Source: Homarus americanus
Taxonomy: Eukaryota > Arthropoda > Malacostraca > Decapoda > Nephropidae
Direction of reading: 5' to 3'
Assembly: GCF_018991925.1 (NCBI RefSeq)
Contig: NW_024727888.1
Location: forward strand, 240,001 to 304,000
DNA: 64,000 nucleotides
Below are positions 20,288 to 32,184 of this stretch, in pieces. Within the stretch, counting starts at the first letter, position 1; each line of letters starts with the position of its first letter. The position numbers and the translations under genes are program-made. The notes under the pieces are model-generated. The model made no database searches. It saw only the letters and a program-made list of their open reading frames with translations, and was not told where the DNA came from.

Positions 20288-21294
20288 GTAAGTGAACAAT
20301 TATATAAACGTTCATAGATTCTGTGTGACGCTGTGTTTGTGTTTTATGTTGGTCTGGTTCACCCTTGATACAGACACTCTGGAGGTGAATAATGGAGAAA
20401 CAGCCTCCTGAGTTACCATAGCGTCCCTTTTAGCTAATTAAAACTGTAAGTGAGCTTCGTTTCGTTTATTCTACGACGTTTGTGATAAAAGAACCGAGTA
20501 ATGTTTTTTAATTTTTTGGCGGGGTTTCGGATACGGTAACTTTATCTTCTCTTTTTTTGTGTGTTCCTACGTAGCTATCCACGCTAGTAACCTCTGCTCT
20601 CACTGACTGAATTCATAAGCGTTGACTGTGTTAGGTGTGAGCCCCATCAGACCACGAGCTACTGAGGGAGGGGGAGAATACGGTCACCTACAACGGGAGT
20701 AAAGTCAGTCGTACTTACATCACGCTACGCACACATTAGAGAACCCATCTTAACTGAAGTATTGTAGACACTTGTACTTCCTCGTCGTGTCCAGTAAGAG
20801 CTTTTGAGAGCACAGACCACACACACGGGGAAAGGTGTGTCGTAGGTAGGTTCTTCTCCAATTAAAAGACACGATTATCAACAAGGTCTCGGCTACCAGT
20901 TACTTCCTACCGAGTTCTAATACCTTCGTCAGTTTTAGATAAGAGTCCATAAAGTTTTGTTGTTCATGTAAGATAATAGTCTATATTTATGATAGAATGG
21001 AAGATTTTGTTTATTAGTGACCAGCATGTAATATTCTTTTACTGTAAGTCTAGTACAGGTGATATATAACTCCTGTTTAATAGCCTTGTTGTCTATATCT
21101 ATAATACTTAAGCGACGTATATTACAGCTTTTAAGAGTTATAAAGTGTTATGAAGAGGTAGTTAAGATTATAAGTCTTCGTGTAAGATATTTCCTCACCA
21201 GGATGTAAATAGTGATAACCTTCATGTTTATAAGATGGTAACGTTTAGTACAGACACTTTAGAGTAATTATCCTGAGTTATTGTTGGTTTTATC

Positions 21295-21412
21295 ACACAC
21301 ACACACCTACACACACACACCTACACACACACACACACACCTACACACACACACACACCTACACACACACACACACACCGACACACACACACCTACACAC
21401 ACACACACACAC

Positions 21413-21459
<47 letters not shown>

Positions 21460-21503
21460 ACACACACACACACCGACACACACACACCGACACACACACA
21501 CAC

Positions 21504-21549
<46 letters not shown>

Positions 21550-21711
21550 CTACACACACACACACACACACTCCTGCATACACACACCTACACACACACA
21601 CCTACATACACACACACACACACACACACACCTACACACACACACACACACACACCTACACACACACACCTACACACACACACACACACCTACACACACA
21701 CACACACACCT

Positions 21712-21742
<31 letters not shown>

Positions 21743-21753
21743 CACACACACAC

Positions 21754-21810
<57 letters not shown>

Positions 21811-21827
21811 CACACACACACACACAC
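21295..21827. repeat. Compound (AC)n / ACACCTACAC repeat
   Basis: Over 500 nt of (AC)n interrupted by CTAC, CGAC and CTGC at irregular spacing. His/Thr and Cys/Val frames on the two strands are artefacts. Confidence 0.95.
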
Positions 21828-22059
21828 GTTTATTACTCCATAAGCCGACATAACAGCTAATACCTGGTAAACACAGCTGTAAATATTAACAACAGCCGTG
21901 TGTCACCACCATAACACCTGTAAAAGACAATAAACACATAAACTTTCAATGATTTCATGAATTCTGAAGCGTGACGGACAAGTTTAGTGAGGCACTTAAA
22001 CCTCAAGTGTGGTGGAGCCTTGCCCGCCCCCACACGTGTTAACACTTTGTTGTGATGAG

Positions 22060-22090
<31 letters not shown>

Positions 22091-22215
22091 AAGCCTTAAT
22101 TATGTAAATATCGGTGTATGCAGATTACGTGGCCTCTGAACTAGTGTTGTAGGTTAATTATGAAAGTATATCGGGAATATTTATATAATACTTTGTCTCT
22201 TCGTATGTTTGTCTG
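21828..22215. other. Gene-free region
   Basis: AT-rich sequence with (GT)n at 22061-22086. No exon recognised. Confidence 0.5.
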
Positions 22216-22224
22216 TATGTTCCT

Positions 22225-22554
22225 GTGGTGTGACGGTCAGCATGCTTGACTCGCAAGCGAGTTAACCCGAGTTCGATTCCCGGGCAGGATGAAACTATGG
22301 GCAAGCTTCTTTACACCACTATCTACCCAGCAGTAATTGGGAACCTGGTTGTTAATCAAATTGCCGATCGCGGTCCAATGCAGTTGGCGAGTTGTCCGGT
22401 CTTCTTGGACCATTCCTAGTCACTGGGTCACACAGCTCGTTAACATGGGTGTGGTCGTTCTGTTGGCGACAGCTTCCACATCTTAAACAAATTAACGCCT
22501 AGGTGGCCCTAGGGCGGCCATACTCGAACACAAAGGGCAATCATTATTATCATT
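22225..22554 (+). mobile_element. tRNA-derived SINE, apparently full length
   Basis: The head starts GTGGTGTGACGGTCAGCATG (A-box-like), and a perfect B box GAGTTCGATTCC lies at 22270-22280, giving an internal RNA polymerase III promoter. A body of about 260 nt follows and ends in an ATT-type tail. A 9-bp direct duplication, TATGTTCCT, lies at 22216-22224 and 22555-22563, marking a target-primed insertion. The body (GGGCAAGCTTCTTTACACC, CACCCAGCAGTAA-like) resembles SINEs I recall from decapod genomes. It would be mobilised by a partner LINE. Confidence 0.8.
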
Positions 22555-22563
22555 TATGTTCCT

Positions 22564-23045
22564 TATAATTTTTCCACAGGTTTTAAGATAGAGATAAAAT
22601 TTGGTGGGAAGGTGCGGGGGGATAAGGAGAGGGTCGTGCACTATCTCCTGCCTCTCCACCCTGGCGAAACCGAGTAACTCAGCTGGTATTGTATATTATT
22701 ATTTCGTTACCCATTCCTAACGATCAGACGTCACCTCCTCGAACCAGTGTCTACCGCGTCCCTCTGGCTCAAACTTCCTCAACTCCCAGCATGTCTTCCT
22801 CACCCACGTCCCCTAACCTTAACCTGTGTCTCCCTCTTAATTTTCCCCCACTTTTTTTTTTTTGGTAGAGGAAGGAAGGATGAAAGAAGATTAGAGGTGG
22901 GGGAAGGAAGTTATAGTTTGGAAATTGAAGAAATTTAGGAGGTAGGTAGGCAAGGGTGGGCTGACCGTCCTGCTGTAGGTTAGCTCAGCTAATAGTGTGT
23001 CTGGGTTGTGTCATGGGTTAGTTATTGTCTGTCGACACAGGCACT
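22564..23045. other. Gene-free region
   Basis: Unclassified, moderately GC-rich sequence with a T-tract at 22851-22863 and a purine-rich patch at 22866-22920. No domain recognised in the short frames. Confidence 0.4.
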
Positions 23046-23059
23046 AGACAGCCTACCCT

Positions 23060-23525
23060 ATCCCATATATGGGTGTTTTAAGGGCCTTCTTTCATATTCC
23101 GCCGACCCTACTGGCGGATGCTGGTCTAGGGAGGATGTCTATTTCCTGGCCGTGTAGATCGGGGGTGGTAATGGACCTTTTGAGATTTGGTAACATTTTG
23201 GGAACCATGTATGGTTGTTGTCGTTGTCTGGTGGGAGTCTTTGAAGGAGTTCTTGCTCTGATTGTTCTATCTTTTACCACTCGGCTGGCCAGGGTGTTCC
23301 TCCATATGTCCCTCAATATGGGTTCTTTGTCTTGGTCGTCATATATTTTACTTCCTGTTAGGTCAGTTATATATGATGACTTGTTACGGCTGCAACCTTT
23401 CAATCTCTTAACTCGACGCCAGAACTCTCCTGGGTCGTTGTCTGTATGTGAGAGTTGTTCAACTATTTCGGCTCATTTAAGGTTGCTTTGTTCCAGAGAT
23501 CTTGTTCTGGCTGTGTGAGTACGTG
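23060..23525 (-). pseudogene. Non-LTR retrotransposon fragment (endonuclease-reverse transcriptase linker region)
   Basis: Read on the minus strand, 23469 down to 23092 is open and encodes GEFWRRVKRLKG, NKSSYITDLTGSKIYDD and DKEPILRDIWRN. This is the linker just before the reverse transcriptase domain in jockey/CR1-like LINE polyproteins, as I recall them. Upstream sequence in another frame reads LWNKATLNEP, and downstream residues lose similarity until the frame is changed, so at least two frameshifts are present. No catalytic reverse transcriptase motif is included. It is a dead fragment. Confidence 0.65.
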
Positions 23526-23571
23526 GCGGGAGGGGAGTGACCTTACGGCTGGGGGAGGTCACTGCTTGGTT

Positions 23572-24320
23572 CATCCCTCCCTCCCCCCCTCCCTCCCTCC
23601 CTCCCTCCCTCCCTCCCTCTCTCTCCCTCCTCCCTCCTCCTCCCTCCCTCCCTCCCTCCCTCCCTCCCTCCTCCCTCCTCCCTCCCTCCCTCCCCTCCCC
23701 TCTCCCTTTCCTCCCTCTCTCTCTCCCTCCCTCCCTCCCTCCCTCCCTCCCTCCCCTCCCCTCCCCCTCCCTCCTCCCTCTCTCCCTCCCTCCCTCCCTC
23801 CCTCCCTCCCTCCTCCCTCCCTCCCTCACCCTCTCCTCTCCTTCCCTCCCTCCCTCCCCCTCTCTCTCCTCCCTCTCCCCTCCCTCCCTCCCTCCCCTCC
23901 CTCCCCTCCCTCCCTCCCTCTCTCCCTCCCCTCCCTCCCTCTCTTCCTCTCCCTCTCTCTCCACCACCCTCCCTCCCTCCCTCCCTCTCCCTCTCTCCCT
24001 CCCTCCCCTCTCTTGTTGTTTCTGTCCCTCGTTTCCATCTCCTACAAACCTCCTTATCTTACTTTCGCTTCTTCCTCCTTTACTCCTTCTTCCTCCCTCA
24101 CATTCTTCCCCCTTCTTCCTCCTCCCCTTCTTCCCCTTCTTCCTCCTCCTCTTCCCCCTTCTTCCCTCCTCCCCTTCTTCCCCACCTTCCTCCTCCTCTT
24201 CCCTTCTTCCTCCTCCCCTTCTTCCCCTTCTTCCTCCTCCCTCTTCCCCTTCTTCCTCCTCCCTTCTTCCCTTCTTCCTCCTCCTCTTTTTCACCTTCTT
24301 CCCCGAACTTCCCCCCCCCT
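23572..24320. repeat. Polypyrimidine (CCCT)n / (CTT)n tract, about 740 bp
   Basis: Almost pure C/T on the + strand: (TCCC)n and CCCTCT units at 23572-24011, then CTTCTTCCTCCTCCC units at 24068-24318. A short mixed segment separates them. Long Ser/Pro/Leu and Arg/Gly/Glu frames on the two strands are artefacts. Confidence 0.95.
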
Positions 24321-24424
24321 TGTACATTAGCTCAAACACTGTCCTTTTGTCTTCGGAATCAACTTCTTCCACTTTGTCTTGCTTCTGTCCACTAATCCAT
24401 CATCCTCCCTCCACTTTGTCATCT

Positions 24425-24700
24425 CTCACTCACTCCTCCTCATAACCTCTCTCATTCCCGTCCTCCCTCACTCACTCCTCCTCATAACCTCTCTCATTCC
24501 CGTCCTCTCTCCCTCACTCCTCCTCATAACCTCTCTCATTCCCGTCCTCTCTCCCTCACTCCTCCTCATAACCTCTCTCATTCCCGTCCTCTCTCCCTCC
24601 TCCTCCTCCTTAACCTCTCTCATTCCCGTCCTCTCTCCCTCCTCCTCCTCCTGCCTCCTCTGTTCCCACGTCATCTCCCTCCTCTCCTCTGCCTCTCTCC
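24425..24700. repeat. Minisatellite of about 42 bp with CTCATTCCCGTC core
   Basis: Five or six copies of a pyrimidine-rich unit containing CTCATAACCTCTCTCATTCC, spaced 42 bp where measured (24431, 24473, 24515). Confidence 0.85.
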
Positions 24701-25565
24701 TTCCCCGTCTCCCTCTCCCTCCTCCTCCCTCTGCCCTCTCTATTCCCGTGTCTCCCTCTCCTCCCTCACTGCCCCTCTCATTCCCGTCATCTCTCCCTCG
24801 CTCCTCCTTGCAGCCTCCCGCCTGCCACAGTCTCCCCTACCTCCTGGTCCTCTCCCCAACCTCCTACCCCTCCCTTCTTCCTCCCTCCTTCCTCCCTCCT
24901 TCCCTCCCCTCGCACCTTGCTCTTCCTCCATAATCTCTCCCTCCACCTTCACCCTGTCCCCTGACTCCCCCTCCACAGCTCCCCCCTCTGGCTCCCCCTC
25001 CCCTGACTCCCCTCTCCCTGACTCCCCCTTCCTTTCTCACCCTCCCTGACTCACCCTCCCCAGCTCCCCCTCCCTGGCTCACCCCTCCTGGCTTTCCCTC
25101 CCCTAGCTCACCCCTCCCCAGCTCCCTCCACCGGCTCCCTCTGACTCCCCTCCTCCCTGACTTCCCCCTCCTGACTCCCCTCCTCCTCCCCCTCCCTTCT
25201 CCCCCTCTCCCCTCCTCCCCCTCCCCTGACTCCCCCCCTCCCCCAGCTCCCCTCCTAGCTCCCTCCCCTGACTCCCCTCCCCAGCTCCCCCCTCTCCCAG
25301 CTCCCCTCCCCAGCTCCCTCTAGCTCCCCTCCCTAGCTCCCTCCCCCAGCTCCCCCTCCCTCCCTCCCCTCCCCCAGCTCCCCCTCCCCAGCTCCCCCCT
25401 CCCCAGCTCCCCTCCCCAACTCCCCCCTCCCTAGCTCCCCCTCCCCAGCTCCCCTCCCCAGCTCCCCCTCCCCAGCTCCCCCCTCCCCCAGCTCCCCCTC
25501 CCTGACTCCCCCTCCCCAGCTCCCCCTCCCTGACTCCCCTCCTTACACCTCCCTGACTCCCCTGG
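24701..25565. repeat. C-rich CTCCCCAGCTCCCC repeat region
   Basis: Degenerate units of CCCTCCCTGACTC and CCCCAGCTCCCC continue the polypyrimidine block. It is G-rich on the minus strand. No gene. Confidence 0.85.
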
Positions 25566-26127
25566 CACCACCACGTAATATTCACTTAACCTTTTAACTG
25601 GTAGACCATAAATGACTTACAATGGAAAATATACAATAAATGGTTGAAAATTTCCCTGTTCACCTGTAGTAATTAAGAACATAGGTGTTTCTTATTATGC
25701 TTACAGTGTTATTTACCTTTTATACTTAGAGTAAATAGTGGAAATAGTGAAGATAAAAGTAGTAAGTAGAATATGGTCTAAAGGAAATTAGTAATAACTA
25801 TGGGAAAATAACAAGGGAACATTATTATTTTTTTAATTATTACAGGTGTACGGGCAGTTTTTCCATCACCTGGTATATGATTTTTTTTTACGTGAGGGAA
25901 AAATATGGAAATGAGTGACAGATGTGAGGGTTTTTTTTACACTCATTGGTGATGGAAATATTCACAGTTTTATTTTTTGTAATGTCCGTGTGAGTTTATG
26001 GGCGTGTGTATGTGCGTGTGTGAATGAGTGTACGTATGTGTTTAGTGTTTTTCTGAGTGCGTGCGTGAGAGATTTTATGAGTGTGTACTGTATATGTCTT
26101 TATGCAAGTGTTAGTGTTTCTGTGTAA

Positions 26128-26158
<31 letters not shown>

Positions 26159-26354
26159 TGTGTCTTGATTGCTCTTTAATTCACAGGTAAACACACACAC
26201 ACACACGACGTCAATACTAGGGGCCCCTCTCAGGTACCGTAGTCACCCCTCGATCCCATCAACTATTAATGATAACGTAAGGAAAACGGAGGTCAAAATG
26301 TCTTACACGTATTATATTATAAAAAAAATCTTTCCCTCGTTAATCTTAGAGGGG

Positions 26355-26387
<33 letters not shown>

Positions 26388-26693
26388 CAAGGTTTTAGTT
26401 CGTTTGTAAGCTGTTTAAGTTTCATCTGAAGATTTGGCACCCCAGTTTATTTCACGTTATGACTGAGTACCCTAATAGTACCTCGAGGAGTTACTGTAGG
26501 TTAGGTTAGGTTAAGCCATACAGTATAACCTTTATAAATGTTTTTGCGTATTTATATCCGTATTCATATCTCTATATATTAAATACAAAAATGAAAAATA
26601 GGGTCATTATGTTCATTATTTATGCCATGACAATAGTGACAATAACGTGGTGTCAGACACACTTTGATATCAGTGGCGTAAATATAAACAGGA

Positions 26694-26696
<3 letters not shown>
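25566..26696. other. Gene-free region
   Basis: AT-rich with (GT)n at 26126-26162, (AC)n at 26191-26206, (GTCT)n at 26357-26387 and a short TTAGG run at 26500-26513. No exon recognised. Confidence 0.6.

Positions 26697-26787
<91 letters not shown>
26697..26787. repeat. (ATT)n microsatellite
   Basis: About 30 uninterrupted ATT units. Confidence 0.97.
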
Positions 26788-26789
<2 letters not shown>

Positions 26790-26967
26790 GTAATTTTCAG
26801 GTTGTGTTGGTTTGAACATTTAGTGTGACTCGTTAACAACGAAGGAGAACTGGACTCGAATATTACTATTATTATTGTTGTTGGTAAAAGTCATTCGTTA
26901 AATGATCATAAGATATATATTCTGGATCATTTGTTATATACATTCAACTACATACGTTATATAGTCA

Positions 26968-28179
<1,212 letters not shown>

Positions 28180-28494
28180 TCACCCAGCCAGCGAGAAAGC
28201 CCTTGTATGTACGGTGTTGAGATTGCGACTCGGTGTGGAGTGTCGCCCGACGTCTGCACCAGTGGTAAAGTTTTCTCGGTTCCTCATCTCAGTACTAACA
28301 CGATTTTGATCCACGGCGCCGTCAGGTCTGCCCCCCTGCATCAGTAACACGCTCTCTGGGAGGACCTTGTAGTGTTGAGCTTTCTTCTGTTGTATCAGTG
28401 AGGAACACAGCTTTACCCTTCTACGCTTACGGTATACAACACCAAAACCACGACTGATCTGGTCACGTGAGACAGAGGCCACTGCTCCGTGTTA
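28180..28494 (-). other. Unrecognised open frame of about 100 codons, possible exon
   Basis: On the minus strand the frame after a stop in the CCTAA run encodes GAVASVSRDQISRGF..., a basic stretch YRKRRRVK, and ends FSLAG before TGA. Composition is mixed, not repeat-like, and GC is higher than its surroundings. A GG|GTGAAT donor overlaps the stop, and CAG precedes the Trp/Pro codons, but without a pyrimidine tract. The first codon in the longest reading is GTG, so there is no proper start. Could be an exon, a mobile-element remnant or chance. Confidence 0.2.
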
Positions 28495-28690
28495 GGTTAG
28501 GTTAGGTTTGTTGTGTCGTAACCTCAAACCATTAGTTTTAAAACATTATTTGCATCAACAGAAGTTACGTTCTACTTCACGAATATAGTGCATTAAAAGA
28601 TAACATTCTTCAACCTGTACTTGTTTTGATACTTCTGGATGTGCACTTGTGAATGTGCTCTTCTGAATGTGTACTTCAACATCACGTCTA

Positions 28691-28735
28691 AGGGTTGGCG
28701 ACCACAGCCCTCCACTCCAAACGTTTTCAGGGATG
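28691..28735 (+). repeat. Dispersed GGGTTGGCGACCACRGCC element, copy 1
   Basis: GGGTTGGCGACCACAGCC followed by CTCCACTCCAAACGTTTTCAG. The same block occurs at 37651-37695 and 47826-47870, all on the + strand and with unrelated flanks. In one frame all three read GWRPRP/GWRPQP. Confidence 0.6.
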
Positions 28736-28825
28736 TCTTAACTAATTCCCCCAGTACTTGTAACTCTCCGGAGACCCCAGCTTTAAAGACCATTCATCCA
28801 CCCTGGTCCTCATTCCCTCAGTTTT

Positions 28826-29003
28826 CCTCATTAATATCTCTACCTCCCTCATTATATGGCCAACGTATCTCATTTCCTCATTCTATAATATTTCCTGTAT
28901 CTCTCATGACTCTTCCTCATTAATATCTCTACCTCCCTCATTATATGGCCAACGTATCTCATTTCCTCATTCTATATTATTTCCTGTATCTCTCATGACT
29001 CCA
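28826..29003. repeat. Tandem duplication with 89-bp period
   Basis: Two nearly identical copies (28826-28914 and 28915-29003) containing ATATGGCCAACGTATCTC, followed by the start of a third. The high identity suggests a recent event. Confidence 0.85.
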
Positions 29004-29196
29004 TGCATTAATATCTCTATATCTTCTTAATTAAAGCCATTACCTGGTGCATCATTATATGGTAATTAATAGCATACCTATATTACATTAACACCAATAG
29101 TAACATTAACCTCTGATAGTATTAATCTGCGATACCTTTGGCATTTGATAACATTAACCTTTGGTAATTTATGGCGACTTTAACTTTGATAGCATT

Positions 29197-29530
29197 ATAT
29201 CTGATGACTTTTAACCACTGATTACTTTAACCGCTGATAACTTTAACCGCTGATAACTTTACAACCACTGATAACTTTAACCTACTGATAACACAACCAC
29301 TGATGCTAACCACTGATGCTTTAACCTATGATAACTTTAACCACTGATAACTTTAACCACTGATAACTTTAACCACTGATAACTTTAACCTATGATAACT
29401 TTAACCACTGATAACTTTAACCTATATTAACTTTAACCACTGATAACTTTAACCTATGATAACTTTAACCACTGATGACCGTAGCCTATGATAATAGTAA
29501 GGTCTGATAACTTTTAATCCATGAGAACAT
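29197..29530. repeat. 16-bp minisatellite (CTTTAACCACTGATAA)
   Basis: About 18 copies with CCACTGAT/CCTATGAT variants; array edges are more diverged. Confidence 0.9.
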
Positions 29531-29657
29531 TAACCGGTGAAATTAACTTTGAATATTAGGGATAATTCTCGGGGGGTGTTGGTGAGCTAGAAAAATGATC
29601 ATAGAGACTAAATGATGATGAAGAGGCCATGAAAGTTAGCCTTAATCTTCCTGGTCC

Positions 29658-29658
<1 letters not shown>

Positions 29659-29718
<60 letters not shown>
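29659..29718. repeat. (CT)n microsatellite, followed by (GA)n
   Basis: About 30 CT units, then after 24 nt a (GA)n tract at 29743-29780. The two are complementary and could pair as a hairpin. Confidence 0.93.
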
Positions 29719-29721
<3 letters not shown>

Positions 29722-29741
29722 TTAATGGTGTTTCCAGGTAC

Positions 29742-29774
<33 letters not shown>

Positions 29775-29943
29775 AAGAGAGCGAGGAGAAACGGAAATGG
29801 AAAGGAGAGAAAACTGAGGAGAACGTACAAGATGAAAGAGGAAGGGCAGTGAGAAAGAGAGAGACGCCAGATGTGATGAGAGAGAGAGATGGAAAGGGAA
29901 ACCAGATGTGAGGAAGGGAAGGAAGTGCCATATCAACAGCTGC

Positions 29944-30163
29944 TGGGTGGGGGGATGGCACTGTCGGGTTGAGGGTGGCACTGGTGGGATGGAGGGGTGG
30001 CACTGGTGAGACGGATGGGTGGCACTGGTGAGACAGATGAGTGGCATTGGTAGGATGGATGGGTGGGTGGGTGGCACTAGTCGGATGGAGGGGTGGCACT
30101 ATTGGGGTGGGGGTGACATTAGTAAGGTGGCACTGGTGTAGTAGGGTTGGCACTGGGGTGATA
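29944..30163. repeat. GGTGGCACTGGTGGGATGGA minisatellite, left block
   Basis: Units of about 20-24 bp built on GGTGGCACTGGTG. The same family resumes at 30876 after a retrotransposon fragment. Confidence 0.88.
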
Positions 30164-30875
30164 GTTTTTTTTTTAGGTAAAGGAGCGGTGAAAGATGATT
30201 ATAGGTCTCGGCTCCCTATTGTAGCAGTTGGAATTAGTTTGTGAGGGCAATGAGTTCTGGAGTCTGTTGTGGGTGTGGGAGAGTTCTGTTGCGTTTGAGA
30301 GGGGTGGCCTCCTGGTAGGCTGTTCTTATGGCTTCACACCATGTGTTGATTTCTTCGTCTATTTTGTTCACCGGCTGACTGTCTATGGTCTGTAGGATTG
30401 TCATGTCCTTGGCCTCAAGTTTGGCTGTAGCTTTTTCGTTGAATAGTTCCCAATCGGTCTGCTTGGCGATCCTCCGTGGTGGAGCTGGTATAGTTATTGG
30501 TGTTGCTGAGATGGTCATGATTATAGGTAGATGGTCGCTGGAAGTTACAGGGCCTTGTTCAAAGAGGTAGTTGTGGAAGCATCTGCCGTTTGTTTTTGCT
30601 GTGTCTGGAGTAGTGGCTGAGTTCCTGCTGTAGAACGTGGGGAAGTCCGGGCCTATTAGTTGGGCTTTTTTGTTTGTTATGAGGCCAGCGAGGCCTCTTC
30701 CAACATTGTTAGTTGTCCTCTTACCATCTAGTAGAGGATGTCTGGCGTTCATGTCTCTAATGATGTAGGTTGGGTGGTGGTATGATAGGAGTCTGTGGAA
30801 GTCCCCGTAAGGCAGGTAGTCCCTGCGTGGTGGGAGGTAGGTTGTGGCTATTATGATTGGTCCTGGTGGAATGGC
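30164..30875 (-). pseudogene. LINE endonuclease-domain fragment inserted in a minisatellite
   Basis: Minus-strand frame from about 30875 to the stop at 30234. It encodes PIIIATTYLPPRRDYLP, RDMNARH (the DFNAHH position of LINE apurinic-type endonucleases), a DTA-type segment, and the diagnostic SDHLPI near the domain end. An EATPLKRNR-type linker follows. After the stop, similar sequence continues to an A-tract, seen as ten T residues on the + strand at about 30166-30175. The catalytic N-terminus and the entire reverse transcriptase are missing, so the copy is truncated at both ends. It belongs to the same broad LINE class as the fragment at 23060-23525 but is a separate insertion. Confidence 0.75.
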
Positions 30876-31522
30876 GGGGTGTACACTGGTAGGTGAGGGG
30901 GTGGCACTGGTGGGGTGAGTGGCACTGGTGCTTAGTAGGGGTGGCACTGGTGGGGTGGGAGTGGCACTGGTGTAGTAGGGGTGACACTGGTGGGGTAGGG
31001 GTCGCACTGGTGGGATAGAGGGTGGGTGGCACTGGAGGAGGTGGCACTGGTGTAGTAGGGGTGGCACTGGTGGGGTAGGAATTGCTTACTGGTGTAGTAG
31101 GGTGGCACTGGTGGGGGTAGGGGTCGCACTGGTGGGATAGAGGGGTGGGTGGCACTGGAGGGATGGAGGGGGTGGAACTGGTGTAGTAGGGGTGGCACTG
31201 GTGGGGTAGGGGTGGCACTGGTGTAGTAGGGGTGGCACTGGTGTAGTAGGGGTGGCACTGGTGGGGTAGGGGGTGGCACTGGTGTGTAGTAGGGGTGGCA
31301 CTGGTGTAGTAGAGGTGGCACTGGTGCTTGGGGTAGAGAGGTGGCACTGAATTGGCCAGTAGAGGTGGCACTGGTGTAGTAGGGGAATTGGCACTGGTGG
31401 GGTGAGGGGGTGGCACTGGTGTAGTAAGGGTGGCGGGTGGGGTGGGGGTCGCACTGGTGTGATAGAGGTGGGTGGCACTGGAGGGATGGAGGGGTGGCAC
31501 TTGTGGGGTAGGGTGGCACTGA
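30876..31522. repeat. GGTGGCACTGGTGTAGTAGG minisatellite, right block
   Basis: About 30 units of about 20-22 bp (GGGGTGGCACTGGTGTAGTA and GGGGTGGCACTGGTGGGGTA types). Pro/Thr/His/Cys frames on the minus strand merge into the retrotransposon frame and are artefacts of the repeat. Confidence 0.92.
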
Positions 31523-31622
31523 TCAAAGGATGTCTACGGTCAAATTAACTCCCTATTAGCGTGCCACTCTGAGCGAGGTGGTACTCTGGCCCGGCACCTC
31601 ACCTTTATTACTAGATGATGAG

Positions 31623-32090
31623 CCTTTCCACTCCACGGCACACGACCCTCCATCTACACCCTCTACGGCCCACGACCCATGACCTTCACGGCCCTCCATC
31701 TACACCTTCCACGGCCCACGACCCTCCACCTTCACCCTCCACCGGCCCACGACCCTTCCCCTACACCCTCCACGGCCCACGACCCATGACCCCCACGACC
31801 CTCCTTCTACACCCTCCACGACCCATGACCTCTAAAACCCTCCACCTACGACCCATTGCCCATGACCCAACGACCCTTAACCCATGACCAAACATCCACA
31901 ACTCGCTTCCCTATAAACCCATGACACCACGAACCCATGAATTGCAACCCACTAACTTGCGACCCACGACATCCCGGCAACGATGCACAACCCAACGACC
32001 ACGACCCTCCATCCAAAACCCAAGAACCAACAACCCACCCACGACCACCCACGACCCACCCACGACACCACGACTCCCTTCCCCATGTCC
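31623..32090. repeat. Degenerate CCACGACCCATGACC minisatellite
   Basis: Irregular units mixing CACGGCCCACGACC, TACACCCTCCAC and CCCATGACC. The units become less regular toward the 3' side. Confidence 0.75.
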
Positions 32091-32184
32091 CCAAGGGTGA
32101 GGCTCAGCCCGAGGTCATTATATCTACGCAACACCAAACACTTAAACTTAATTATAAGGAAAAATATAAAAGTCTATTTGAGAG

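Larger units (their letters stand above)
18903..21294. other. Region 3' of the KCNE-like gene
   Basis: Apart from the MITE, CTCF-like motifs and possible exon, this is AT-rich unique-looking DNA with a short (GA)n at 18918-18930. No AATAAA was seen between 18903 and 20000. Confidence 0.45.

Noticed and set aside
21281..21853. His/Thr and Cys/Val open frames
   Set aside because: (AC)n repeat.
22221..22290. Functional tRNA gene
   Set aside because: The cloverleaf is imperfect, and the sequence is the head of a SINE bounded by a target duplication.
23455..24445. Frames of about 300 codons on both strands (Ser/Pro/Leu and Glu/Gly/Arg)
   Set aside because: Polypyrimidine/polypurine tract with no complexity.
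30757..31526. Pro/Cys/His-rich minus-strand frames, including the N-terminal part joined to the LINE endonuclease
   Set aside because: They derive from the GGTGGCACTGGTG repeat; fusion to the retroelement frame is accidental.
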